Assembly (NCBI GenBank): GCA_019246375.1 | Contig: JAFAQO010000673.1 | Span: 1-14,271 of the forward strand | From: Mycobacterium sp. | GTDB lineage: Bacteria; Actinomycetota; Actinomycetes; Mycobacteriales; Mycobacteriaceae | Length of the DNA: 14,271 nt | Reading direction: 5' to 3' | Part shown: in pieces, positions 6,865 to 14,039 of the stretch | How the letters are laid out: each line of letters opens with the position of its first letter | How positions within the stretch are numbered: position 1 is the stretch's first letter | Translations under genes and position numbers: made by a program | The notes under the pieces: generated by a model | What the model saw: the letters and a program-made list of their open reading frames with translations, nothing else | Database searches by the model: none | Told to the model about the DNA's origin: nothing

Positions 6865-7671
6865 TCAGAGCCGGGCGATCACATCGGCCAGCAGAGATCC
6901 CATCCGGGTCGCCGATGCAGCGCCGGCCGCAAGCACCTCGACGTGGCTGAGCCGCTCGCCGGTGATACCGGCCGCCAGGTTGGTCACCAGCGACACGCCC
7001 AGCACCTCAGCGCCTGCCGCCCTGGCCGCGATCGTCTCGTGCACAGTCGACATGCCCACCAGGTCGGCACCCAGCCCACGCAGCATCCGTGTCTCGGCCG
7101 GCGTCTCATAGTGCGGCCCGGGCAGGCCGGCGTACACGCCCTCGGTCAGTGTCGGGTCCACCTCGTGCGCGAGCGCGCGCAGCCGGGGCGCGTAGGCGTC
7201 GACGAGGTCGACGAACTGTGCGCCAACCAACGGCGAACGCGCGGTCAGGTTCAGATGGTCGCTGATCAGCACGGGCTGGCCGACTTCGAATTCCGGACGC
7301 AGTCCACCGGCGGCATTGGTGAGCACGATGGTGCGCGCGCCGGCCGCGCAGGCTGCCCGTACCGGATGGACCACGTGGAGCAGGTCATGGCCCTCATACG
7401 GGTGCACCCGGCCGGCCAGCACCAGCACCCGGTGCACACCGATGCCCAACGAGAACAGCTGACCGGTGTGGCCGACCGCGGTCGGCGGAGTGAACCCGGG
7501 CAAATCGGCCATCGGCAGCACGGCGGTCGCCGGACCCAGCGCCGCGACGGCCGGCGCCCACCCGGAGCCGAGCACGACCGCGACGTCGTGCTCGGCCACA
7601 CCGGTACGCTCGCCGATGACCTGCGCCGCGGTCCGCGCGAGTGTGTTGGGATCGGGCGGACCGTCGGTCAC
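6865..7671 (-). CDS. deoD: Purine nucleoside phosphorylase (trimeric type)
   Basis: 268 residues, the same length as I recall for M. tuberculosis. It cleaves purine (deoxy)nucleosides with phosphate to free base and (deoxy)ribose-1-phosphate. Visible motifs are the phosphate loop LGSGW (34-38), [10 protein letters not shown] (87-96), TNAAGGL (118-124), [12 protein letters not shown] (182-193) with E189, and VTNLAAG (229-235) with N231. The Glu/Asn pair is typical of trimeric PNPs specific for 6-oxopurines such as inosine and guanosine. Despite the symbol deoD, borrowed from the hexameric E. coli enzyme, this belongs to the other structural class. It starts at GTG 7671, with no Shine-Dalgarno but a -10-like element 8 nt upstream. 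It leads the deoD-pmmB operon and is divergent from amiB1 across only 24 bp. Confidence 0.95.
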   Translation of the reverse strand: MTDGPPDPNTLARTAAQVIGERTGVAEHDVAVVLGSGWAPAVAALGPATAVLPMADLPGFTPPTAVGHTGQLFSLGIGVHRVLVLAGRVHPYEGHDLLHVVHPVRAACAAGARTIVLTNAAGGLRPEFEVGQPVLISDHLNLTARSPLVGAQFVDLVDAYAPRLRALAHEVDPTLTEGVYAGLPGPHYETPAETRMLRGLGADLVGMSTVHETIAARAAGAEVLGVSLVTNLAAGITGERLSHVEVLAAGAASATRMGSLLADVIARL

Positions 7672-7679
7672 AGAGGGCG

Positions 7680-7685
7680 AGCTTA
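7680..7685 (-). promoter_or_regulatory. Candidate -10 element of the deoD-pmmB operon
   Basis: TAAGCT on the minus strand ends 8 nt before GTG 7671, predicting a leader of at most a couple of bases. It overlaps by 2 bp the opposing -10 candidate of amiB1. Confidence 0.38.
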
Positions 7686-7689
7686 GACT
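7684..7689 (+). promoter_or_regulatory. Candidate -10 element, leaderless amiB1 start
   Basis: TAGACT is followed by exactly 6 nt and then ATG 7696, the same geometry as at sapM. GCGAGA in the spacer is a poor Shine-Dalgarno and too close to the start. Confidence 0.48.
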
Positions 7690-7695
7690 GCGAGA

Positions 7696-8880
7696 ATGCC
7701 CCTAGCCACCGCCTTGGACGCCGTCGAGGATGCGGTCCGGCGCCGTGGCGCCGATCTCGTCGAGCTGTCCCACGCGATCCACGCCGAGCCGGAATTGGCG
7801 TTCAACGAATATCGCAGCTGCGCCAAGGCGCAGTCGCTGGTCGCCGAACGCGGGTTTGGGATCACCGCGTCCGCCGGGGGTTTGGACACCGCGTTTCGCG
7901 CCGACTTCGGCAGCGGACCGTTGGTGATCGGGATATGTGCCGAATACGATGCGTTGCCCGAGATCGGACATGCCTGCGGCCACAACATCATCGCCGCTTC
8001 GGCGGTCGGCGTCGCGCTGGCGCTGGCCGAGGTGGCCGATGACCTGGGCCTGTCGGTTGCACTGGTGGGCACACCCGCCGAAGAGTCCGGCGGCGGCAAA
8101 GTCCTGTTGCTGCAGGCCGGAGTGTTCGACGACATCGCCGCGGCGGTGATGCTGCATCCGGGCCCGGCGGACATCGCAGCGGCCCGGTCGCTGGCATTGA
8201 CGGAAGTTACTGTGCGCTACCGCGGCAAGGAATCGCATGCGGCGGTCGCGCCCTATCAGGGCGTTAACGCCGCCGACGCCGTCACCGTCGCCCAGGTGGC
8301 GATCGGGCTGATGCGCCAGCAACTCGCACCCGGCCAGCAAGTGCACGGCATCGTCACCGACGGCGGACAGGCCGTCAATGTCATCCCGGGACGGGCGTCG
8401 CTGCTGTATGCGATGCGGGCGCTCGAGTCGGATTCGCTGCGCGATCTGGAGGGCAGGATGTTCTCCTGCTTTGCCGCCGGCGCGCTGGCGACCGGCTGCG
8501 AATACGACATCGACGACTGCGCACCGCCTTATGCGGAGTTGAAGCCCGATCAATGGCTCGCCGACGTGTGCCGGGAGGAGATGCGCCGACTCGGACGCGT
8601 ACCGGCCGCTGTCGAGGTCGAGGAGAAGCTGCCGATGGGCAGCACCGATATGGGCAATGTGACGCAGCGGCTGCCCGGCATCCACCCGATTATCGGGATC
8701 GACGCCGGTGGCGCGACCGTTCATCAGCCCGCTTTCACCGCCGCGGCCGTCGGACCCAGCGCTGACCGAGCCGTCGTAGAGGGCGCAATTATGTTGGCGC
8801 GCACAGTGGTTCGTCTTGCCCAGACCCCAAAGCAACGGGACCGGGTGCTGGCGGCTCGCGAGCAGCGGGCGCCATCATGA
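7696..8880 (+). CDS. amiB1: M20-family amidohydrolase AmiB1
   Basis: 394 residues. It is a metal-dependent amidohydrolase of the M20D group, related to N-acyl amino acid and p-aminobenzoyl-glutamate hydrolases. The metal-site sequence [16 protein letters not shown] (82-97) gives D85-type and C94/H96 ligands; E129/E130 lie in [12 protein letters not shown]154 is in LHPG; and H343 is in VHQPAF. The dimerisation (lid) domain begins near KESHAA (178-183). AEYDALP without the ADMDALP form of its neighbour places it in a different subgroup (AbgB-like), so the true substrate is open. Cytoplasmic, no signal peptide. It is followed by amiA1 on the same strand, joined by an 18-codon frame whose ATG overlaps this stop as ATGA. 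It is probably leaderless. Confidence 0.92.
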   Translation: MPLATALDAVEDAVRRRGADLVELSHAIHAEPELAFNEYRSCAKAQSLVAERGFGITASAGGLDTAFRADFGSGPLVIGICAEYDALPEIGHACGHNIIAASAVGVALALAEVADDLGLSVALVGTPAEESGGGKVLLLQAGVFDDIAAAVMLHPGPADIAAARSLALTEVTVRYRGKESHAAVAPYQGVNAADAVTVAQVAIGLMRQQLAPGQQVHGIVTDGGQAVNVIPGRASLLYAMRALESDSLRDLEGRMFSCFAAGALATGCEYDIDDCAPPYAELKPDQWLADVCREEMRRLGRVPAAVEVEEKLPMGSTDMGNVTQRLPGIHPIIGIDAGGATVHQPAFTAAAVGPSADRAVVEGAIMLARTVVRLAQTPKQRDRVLAAREQRAPS

Positions 8881-8933
8881 GCCGCGCCGGCGACGATGCA
8901 GAGCCAAGCGATGAGGAGGAGCGGCGCTTATGA
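8877..8933 (+). CDS. 18-codon frame bridging amiB1 and amiA1
   Basis: The frame reads [18 protein letters not shown]. Its ATG overlaps the amiB1 stop by 4 nt (ATGA 8877-8880), and its TGA overlaps the amiA1 start by 4 nt (ATGA 8930-8933). Ribosomes finishing amiB1 could therefore re-initiate through it into amiA1. It has no obvious Shine-Dalgarno of its own, and much of its acidic part (EEE) is encoded by the GAGGAGGAG ribosome site of amiA1. It may be a real small peptide, a coupling device, or chance. Confidence 0.3.
   Translation: MSRAGDDAEPSDEEERRL
8913..8921 (+). promoter_or_regulatory. Shine-Dalgarno site of amiA1
   Basis: GAGGAGGAG is followed by 8 nt and then ATG 8930. It supports the amiA1 start and shows that this internal gene, unlike amiB1, is translated from a leadered context. 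Confidence 0.65.
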
Positions 8934-10099
8934 GCCTCGTCGACGGTGTCGAATCCTGGCTGGCCGAACGCCACGACGACCTTGTCGAGTGGCGGCGTCA
9001 TTTCCACCGCTATCCGGAGTTGGGCCGCCAGGAATACGCCACCACCCAGTTCGTCGCCGAGCGGTTAGCCGATGCTGGGCTCAACCCCAAGGTCATGCCC
9101 GCCGGGACCGGCCTCACCTGTGACTTCGGCCCCGAGCACCGGCAACGTATCGCGCTGCGGGCCGACATGGACGCGTTGCCCATGGCCGAGCGGACCGGAG
9201 CGCCGTACGCGTCGAATATGCCCAACGTCGCGCACGCATGCGGCCACGACGCGCACACCGCGATCCTGCTCGGGACCGCGCTGGCATTGGCGTTGCAGCC
9301 CGAGCTGCCGGTCGCGGTGCGGCTGATCTTCCAGGCCGCCGAGGAGCTGATGCCCGGCGGTGCGATCGACGCGATCGCGGCGGGAGTGCTGACCGGCGTG
9401 AAGCGGATTTTCGCGTTGCACTGCGATCCCCGCCTGGCGGTCGGCAAGGTGGCGGTGCGGCAGGGTCCCATCACGTCGGCGGCCGACTCGATAGAGATCA
9501 CCCTGTACTCGCCGGGCGGGCATACGTCGCGGCCGCACCTCACCGCCGACCTGGTCTACGGGCTGGGCACGCTGATCACCGGGCTGCCCGGTGTGTTGTC
9601 GCGACGCATCGACCCCCGCAAGAGCACCGTGCTGGTGTGGGGCGCGGTCAACGCCGGTGTTGCCGCCAACGCCATCCCGCAGACCGGCGTGCTGGCCGGC
9701 ACCGTCCGCACCGCCAGCCGCGACACCTGGCAGAGCCTTGAGAGCATCATCGAACAGGCGGTGTCCGCGCTGCTGTTGCCGCTGGGTATCGAGCACACGC
9801 TGCGCTACCACCGCGGGGTGCCACCAGTGGTCAACGAGGAGATCTCCACGCGCATCCTGACCCACGCCATCGAAGCCGTCGGCGCCGATGTGCTCGCCGA
9901 TACCCGCCAATCCGGCGGCGGTGAGGACTTCTCCTGGTATCTGGAGGAGGTCCCCGGCGCGATGGCACGCCTCGGGGTGTGGTCGGGTCAGGGGCCACAG
10001 CTGGACCTGCATCAGCCGACGTTCGATATCGACGAGCGGGCCCTGCCGATCGGGGTGCGGGTAATGGCCAACATCGTTAAGCAGGCCGCCGCGTTCTGA
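8930..10099 (+). CDS. amiA1: M20-family amidohydrolase AmiA1
   Basis: 389 residues. It is a classical M20D aminoacylase-type enzyme hydrolysing N-acyl amino acids or similar amides with two metal ions. Motifs: LRADMDALPM (76-85), the metal-ligand segment HACGHDAH (102-109) with C104 and H106, FQAAEEL with E138/E139, LHCDP with H164, the lid-domain SPGGHTSRPH (194-203) and a final ligand H361 in DLHQPTF. The N-terminal WRRHFHRYPELGRQE is typical of the family. It shares fold and ligand pattern with AmiB1 but little close sequence, so the tandem pair is an old duplication or assembly rather than a recent copy. The start is fixed by GAGGAGGAG 8 nt upstream. It is probably co-transcribed with amiB1 and convergent with the GGCT-like gene, 127 bp away. 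Confidence 0.93.
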   Translation: MSLVDGVESWLAERHDDLVEWRRHFHRYPELGRQEYATTQFVAERLADAGLNPKVMPAGTGLTCDFGPEHRQRIALRADMDALPMAERTGAPYASNMPNVAHACGHDAHTAILLGTALALALQPELPVAVRLIFQAAEELMPGGAIDAIAAGVLTGVKRIFALHCDPRLAVGKVAVRQGPITSAADSIEITLYSPGGHTSRPHLTADLVYGLGTLITGLPGVLSRRIDPRKSTVLVWGAVNAGVAANAIPQTGVLAGTVRTASRDTWQSLESIIEQAVSALLLPLGIEHTLRYHRGVPPVVNEEISTRILTHAIEAVGADVLADTRQSGGGEDFSWYLEEVPGAMARLGVWSGQGPQLDLHQPTFDIDERALPIGVRVMANIVKQAAAF

Positions 10100-10177
10100 C
10101 GTCTCCCCGCTCGAGTGTGCGTTCACGTACGCGACTGTTCGCGCAGGGTGCAAAAGTTGAATGTTTGCGGGCCGGAC

Positions 10178-10210
10178 GCACATTGGAATCCCTGGATGCA
10201 CAGTGGATTC
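10178..10210. repeat. Degenerate 13-bp direct repeat at the amiA1 / GGCT-like convergent junction
   Basis: GCACATTGGAATC (10178-10190) and GCACAGTGGATTC (10198-10210) differ at two positions and lie 20 bp apart, about two helix turns. No gene starts nearby. This is weak evidence for a binding site. Confidence 0.2.
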
Positions 10211-10226
10211 TTGCGAACCAAGCCGC

Positions 10227-10706
10227 CTACTCGCCGTGCCCCGGGCCGATGTTGCGCGCCGGACGGGTGCGTAGGTCGTGGACGTATTCCTCGGGCGCAC
10301 CGGCGATTTCAGCTGCGTCGGCCATCACACCCAAGTAGCGCGCCGACGGCAACCCGCCCTCCCAGGCATCCAGCACGTACAGCCAGGCCAATGCGGGATC
10401 GGTTGTGGTGTCGGAAGATAACCGCTCCACGCGGCATCGTATCTTCTGGTGGATGCCGAGCTCGGAGCCCTCCCAACGGTCCAGGTTCTTCTCATCCGAC
10501 GGTGTCATGTCGTAGAGCACGACGAACACCTTCGACTCCGAATCCTCGACGACCGTGGCCAAGGCGCCTTCCCAGCCGATGTCCTCACCGCCGAAAGTCA
10601 GCCGCCAGCCGTGTAGCCAGCCGGTTCCGGCCATCGGCGAGTGGGGTGCACGCTGCATCATCTGCTCGGGATGCATGTTGGACCCGTAGGCGGCGTAGAG
10701 CGGCAC
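10227..10706 (-). CDS. Gamma-glutamylcyclotransferase-like (GGCT/AIG2 fold) protein, Rv3304-like
   Basis: 159 residues, equal to the Rv3304 length I recall. The N-terminal YAAYGSNM (4-11) is the YGSN substrate-anion loop of the GGCT/AIG2-like fold. DRWEG (76-80) supplies E79, the likely counterpart of the catalytic glutamate. Such enzymes release 5-oxoproline from gamma-glutamyl compounds. Mycobacteria use gamma-glutamylcysteine mainly as an ergothioneine precursor and rely on mycothiol rather than glutathione, so the substrate is not obvious. No signal peptide. The start at GTG 10706 is supported by TAAGCT exactly 6 nt upstream, with no room for a Shine-Dalgarno. It is divergent from lpdA across 76 bp and convergent with amiA1. 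Confidence 0.82.
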   Translation of the reverse strand: MPLYAAYGSNMHPEQMMQRAPHSPMAGTGWLHGWRLTFGGEDIGWEGALATVVEDSESKVFVVLYDMTPSDEKNLDRWEGSELGIHQKIRCRVERLSSDTTTDPALAWLYVLDAWEGGLPSARYLGVMADAAEIAGAPEEYVHDLRTRPARNIGPGHGE

Positions 10707-10712
10707 GGGAAA

Positions 10713-10718
10713 AGCTTA
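10713..10718 (-). promoter_or_regulatory. Candidate -10 element, leaderless GGCT-like gene
   Basis: TAAGCT on the minus strand is followed by 6 nt (TTTCCC) and then GTG 10706, predicting transcription starting on the G of the start codon. Confidence 0.48.
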
Positions 10719-10769
10719 AACGGCAGCTGCAGGCTCGGCGGTGATCCGGCAGGTTGGCCGGACCTTCGT

Positions 10770-10775
10770 TAGGTT
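10770..10775 (+). promoter_or_regulatory. Candidate -10 element, leaderless lpdA start
   Basis: TAGGTT ends 7 nt before GTG 10783. AGGGG in the spacer sits only 2 nt from the start codon, too close for a Shine-Dalgarno, which favours a leaderless message. Confidence 0.42.
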
Positions 10776-10782
10776 AGGGGCT

Positions 10783-12198
10783 GTGGCGACCCGCATTGTC
10801 ATCCTTGGCGGAGGCCCGGCCGGTTACGAGGCGGCACTGGTCGCCTCCGCCCGTGGTCCCGAGGTGGCTCAGGTCACGGTCGTCGACTGCGACGGAATCG
10901 GCGGTGCGGCCGTGTTGTCCGACTGCGTCCCCTCCAAGACGTTCATCGCCTCCACCGGGCTGCGCACCGAACTGCGCCGAGCGCCCCATCTGGGGTTCGA
11001 CATCGACATTGACGACGCCAAGATCTCGCTGCCCGAAATCCACCAGCGGGTCAAGACGCTGGCCGCCGAACAATCCGCCGACATCACCGCTCATCTGCGC
11101 AGCGTGGGTGTTGAGGTGATCGCTGGTCACGGCGAGCTGGTCGACGCTACTCCCGGACTGGCGCACCACTGCATCAAGGTGACCGCTCCCGACGGCAGCA
11201 CTACGGTACGAGACGCCGACGTCGTGCTGATCGCGACCGGTGCCAGCCCGCGGATCCTGCCGTCGGCGCAGCCCGACGGCGAACGCATCCTGACCTGGCG
11301 CCAGCTGTACGATCTCGACGCGCTGCCCGACTGCCTTGTTGTGGTCGGTTCCGGTGTCACCGGCGCCGAATTCGTGCACGCCTACACCGAATTGGGTGTT
11401 GACGTGACGGTGGTGGCCAGCCGGGATCGCGTGCTGCCCTACGAGGACGCCGACGCTGCCCGGGTCCTCGAGCGGATCTTTGCCGAACGCGGCGTCAAGC
11501 TGGTGAAGAACGCACGCGCGGCGTCGGTGACCCGCACCGGCGGCGGGGTGCTGGTGAAGCTGACCGATGGCCGCGAAGTCGCGGGCAGCCATGCTCTGAT
11601 GACGATCGGATCGGTGCCCAACACCAGCGGCCTGGGTCTGGAGCGGGTGGGCATCGAACTGGGCCGGGGGAACTACCTGACCGTGGACCGCGTGTCACGC
11701 ACGTCGGTGCCCGGCATCTACGGCGCCGGCGACTGCACCGGTCTGCTGCCGTTGGCGTCGGTCGCCGCGATGCAGGGCCGCATTGCGATGTATCACGCGC
11801 TGGGCGAAGGGGTCAGCCCGATCCGGTTGCGCACGGTCGCCGCGGCGGTATTCACCCGGCCCGAAATCGCCGCGGTCGGTGTCCCACAGTCCGCGATCGA
11901 CGACGGCTCAGTGCCGGCCCGGACCATCATGCTGCCGTTGCGGACCAACGCCCGGGCCAAGATGTCCGAGCTGCGCCACGGCTTCGTCAAACTCTTCTGC
12001 CGGCAGGCCACCGGCGTGGTCATCGGCGGTGTGGTGGTTGCGCCGATCGCCTCCGAACTGATCCTGCCGATTGCGGTGGCCGTGCAGAACCGCATCACCG
12101 TCAACGAGCTGGCGCAGACGCTGGCCGTCTACCCGTCGCTGTCGGGGTCGATTACCGAGGCCGCGCGCCGGCTGATGGCTCACGACGATCTGGACTAG
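10783..12198 (+). CDS. lpdA: Flavoprotein disulfide reductase family NAD(P)H-quinone reductase LpdA
   Basis: 471 residues from GTG 10783 (MATRIVILGGGPAGYEA). An in-frame start at 10741 would add a non-family N-terminus. Residues 4-17 are the FAD Rossmann loop, GSGVTGAEF (189-197) the NAD(P) loop and GAGDCTG (314-320) the second FAD motif. Despite its name it cannot act as dihydrolipoamide dehydrogenase: in GGAAVLSDCVPSK (40-52) the first redox cysteine is Ala43 and only C48 remains, and the C-terminal His-Glu dyad region reads VYPSLSGS (449-456), with Tyr replacing His. This agrees with the M. tuberculosis enzyme reported as a quinone reductase linked to oxidant resistance. It ends at MAHDDLD, about 20 residues earlier than I recall for that enzyme. 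It precedes glpD2 by 76 bp on the same strand. Confidence 0.94.
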   Translation: MATRIVILGGGPAGYEAALVASARGPEVAQVTVVDCDGIGGAAVLSDCVPSKTFIASTGLRTELRRAPHLGFDIDIDDAKISLPEIHQRVKTLAAEQSADITAHLRSVGVEVIAGHGELVDATPGLAHHCIKVTAPDGSTTVRDADVVLIATGASPRILPSAQPDGERILTWRQLYDLDALPDCLVVVGSGVTGAEFVHAYTELGVDVTVVASRDRVLPYEDADAARVLERIFAERGVKLVKNARAASVTRTGGGVLVKLTDGREVAGSHALMTIGSVPNTSGLGLERVGIELGRGNYLTVDRVSRTSVPGIYGAGDCTGLLPLASVAAMQGRIAMYHALGEGVSPIRLRTVAAAVFTRPEIAAVGVPQSAIDDGSVPARTIMLPLRTNARAKMSELRHGFVKLFCRQATGVVIGGVVVAPIASELILPIAVAVQNRITVNELAQTLAVYPSLSGSITEAARRLMAHDDLD

Positions 12199-12245
12199 CC
12201 ACGAGTAGCCTGGACAGCCAGCGGCCTACTGACGAGTAACCGAAC

Positions 12246-12250
12246 AGGAG
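12246..12250 (+). promoter_or_regulatory. Shine-Dalgarno site before a 6-codon frame upstream of glpD2
   Basis: AGGAG is followed by 7 nt and then ATG 12258. It lies 24 nt before GTG 12275, too far to serve glpD2 directly. A second, weaker AGGA (12261-12264) sits 10 nt before that GTG. Confidence 0.4.
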
Positions 12251-12257
12251 TTCCGAG

Positions 12258-12278
12258 ATGAGGAATTCGTTGCCGTGA
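12258..12278 (+). CDS. 6-codon upstream frame overlapping the glpD2 start
   Basis: ATG AGG AAT TCG TTG CCG TGA encodes MRNSLP. Its stop overlaps the glpD2 GTG as GTGA (12275-12278). With AGGAG at ideal spacing it may be a minimal leader coupled to glpD2. It could equally be chance, with glpD2 using AGGA 12261-12264. Confidence 0.28.
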   Translation: MRNSLP

Positions 12279-14032
12279 GCGTGCCGACCCGCGAAGCGGG
12301 GAGTCGGCAGGACTGGCCGGCTTCCTGGTTGGGACCTCAGCAACGCGCGTCCGCCTGGGAGCGACTCGGCGCTGACCAATTCGATGTTGTGGTCATCGGC
12401 GGTGGAGTGGTGGGCTCCGGCTGCGCGCTCGACGCCGCGACCCGCGGGCTGAAGGTTGCGCTCGTCGAGGCGCGGGACTATGCGTCGGGCACCTCCAGCC
12501 GCTCGTCGAAGATGTTCCACGGCGGGCTGCGCTACCTCGAGCAATTGGAATTCGGTCTGGTGCGCGAGGCGCTTTACGAGCGCGAGCTGTCGCTGACCAC
12601 ATTGGCGCCGCACCTGGTCAAGCCGTTGCCCTTTCTTTTCCCGCTGACTAAACGGTGGTGGGAGCGCCCGTACGTGGCTGCCGGCATCTTTCTCTACGAT
12701 CGGCTCGGTGGCGCGAAATCGGTTCCGCCGCAGAAACATTTGACTCGTGCCGGTGCGTTGCGGTTGTGCCCGGGCCTCAAGCGCAGCTCGCTGATCGGCG
12801 GTATCCGCTACTACGACACCGTCGTCGACGACGCCCGGCACACCATGACAGTGGCGCGCACGGCCGCGCATTACGGCGCCGTGGTGCGGTCCTCCACCCA
12901 GGTGATCTCGTTGCTGCGCGAGGGTGACCGGGTGACCGGGGTCCGCGTCCGCGACTCCGAGGACGGAGCCGTCACCGACGTGCACGGTCACGTGGTGGTC
13001 AATGCGACCGGAGTCTGGACCGACGAAATCCAGGCCTTGTCCAAGCAGCGCGGACGGTTCAAGGTGCGCGCCTCCAAAGGTGTGCACGTGGTGGTGCCGC
13101 GAGACCGGATCGTCAGCGATGTCGCGATCATCCTGCGCACCGAGAAGTCGGTGATGTTCGTCATTCCCTGGGGCAGCCACTGGATCATCGGGACCACCGA
13201 CACCGACTGGCGTCTCGACCTGGCGCATCCTGCGGCCACCAGGGCCGACATCGACTACATTCTCGGCACCGTCAACACGGTGCTGGCTACCCCGTTGACG
13301 CACGCCGATATCGACGGGGTATACGCCGGGCTGCGGCCGTTACTGGCCGGCGAAAGCGACGAGACTTCCAAGCTGTCTCGCGAGCACGCGGTCGCCGTGC
13401 CCGCGCCCGGCCTGGTGGCCATCGCCGGCGGCAAGTACACCACGTATCGGGTGATGGCCGCGGATGCGATCGACGCCGCAGCCCAGTACATCCCGGCCCG
13501 AGTGGCGCCCTCGATCACCGAGAAGGTGCAGCTGCTGGGCGCTGATGGCTACTTCGCGCTGATCAACCAGGCTGAACACGTCGGCGCGCTGGAAGGGCTG
13601 CACCCCTATCGGGTGCGTCATCTGCTGGACCGCTACGGATCGCTGATCAGCGAGGTGCTGGCGATGGCGGCCGATCGCCGCGACCTGCTCAACCCGATCA
13701 CCCAGGCGCCGGTCTACCTGAAGGTCGAAGCCGCGTACGCCGCCGCGGCCGAGGGCGCGCTGCATCTCGAGGACATCCTGGCCCGCCGGATGCGGATCTC
13801 CATCGAATATCCGCACCGTGGCGTCGACTGCGCCCGCGAGGTGGCCGGGGTGGTCGCGCCGGTGCTGGGCTGGACCGCCGAGGAGGTCGACCGCGAGGTG
13901 GAGACCTACACCGCGCGGGTGGAAGCCGAAGTGCTGTCGCAGGCCCAACCGGACGACGCGGCGGCGGATGCGCTGCGGGCAAGTGCGCCGGAAGCACGGG
14001 TGGAAATCCTCGAGCCGGTGCCTTTGAATTGA
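12275..14032 (+). CDS. glpD2: FAD-dependent glycerol-3-phosphate dehydrogenase GlpD2
   Basis: 585 residues, the length I recall for M. tuberculosis GlpD2. It oxidises sn-glycerol-3-phosphate to dihydroxyacetone phosphate and passes electrons to membrane quinone, so it is a peripheral membrane enzyme. FAD binding: VVVIGGGVVGSGCALDA (38-54). ASGTSSRSSKMFHGGLRYLE (70-89) is the classic GlpD signature. Further family blocks are the GGIRYYDTVVDDAR segment, the VPRDRIVSD and GTTDTDW segments, and GGKYTTYR. The C-terminal extension carries the helical GlpD domain. The start GTG 12275 gives MSVPTREAG; GTG 12281 in the same frame is possible because the first 25 or so residues are not conserved. It lies downstream of lpdA, and the pseudouridine synthase frame starts 7 nt after its stop. 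Confidence 0.95.
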   Translation: MSVPTREAGSRQDWPASWLGPQQRASAWERLGADQFDVVVIGGGVVGSGCALDAATRGLKVALVEARDYASGTSSRSSKMFHGGLRYLEQLEFGLVREALYERELSLTTLAPHLVKPLPFLFPLTKRWWERPYVAAGIFLYDRLGGAKSVPPQKHLTRAGALRLCPGLKRSSLIGGIRYYDTVVDDARHTMTVARTAAHYGAVVRSSTQVISLLREGDRVTGVRVRDSEDGAVTDVHGHVVVNATGVWTDEIQALSKQRGRFKVRASKGVHVVVPRDRIVSDVAIILRTEKSVMFVIPWGSHWIIGTTDTDWRLDLAHPAATRADIDYILGTVNTVLATPLTHADIDGVYAGLRPLLAGESDETSKLSREHAVAVPAPGLVAIAGGKYTTYRVMAADAIDAAAQYIPARVAPSITEKVQLLGADGYFALINQAEHVGALEGLHPYRVRHLLDRYGSLISEVLAMAADRRDLLNPITQAPVYLKVEAAYAAAAEGALHLEDILARRMRISIEYPHRGVDCAREVAGVVAPVLGWTAEEVDREVETYTARVEAEVLSQAQPDDAAADALRASAPEARVEILEPVPLN

Positions 14033-14039
14033 GCGGCTA

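Noticed and set aside
5583..6950. A 455-codon plus-strand frame opposite pmmB and the end of deoD.
   Set aside because: pmmB shows every superfamily motif on the minus strand; the antisense product has no domain or ribosome site.
10122..10140. A possible hairpin (GCGT/ACGC) after amiA1 as a terminator.
   Set aside because: The stem is only 4 bp, with no T-run, and is not distinguishable from background.
9065..10300. A 411-codon minus-strand frame opposite amiA1.
   Set aside because: amiA1 has a complete set of M20 metal ligands and a clear ribosome site; the opposite frame has neither.
12211..12239. TGGACA with a possible -10 as a separate glpD2 promoter.
   Set aside because: No TANNNT hexamer lies at an acceptable spacing after TGGACA; glpD2 may simply be read from lpdA.
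12152..13303. A 383-codon minus-strand frame opposite the start of glpD2.
   Set aside because: It runs antisense to the GlpD FAD signature and contains no recognisable family sequence.
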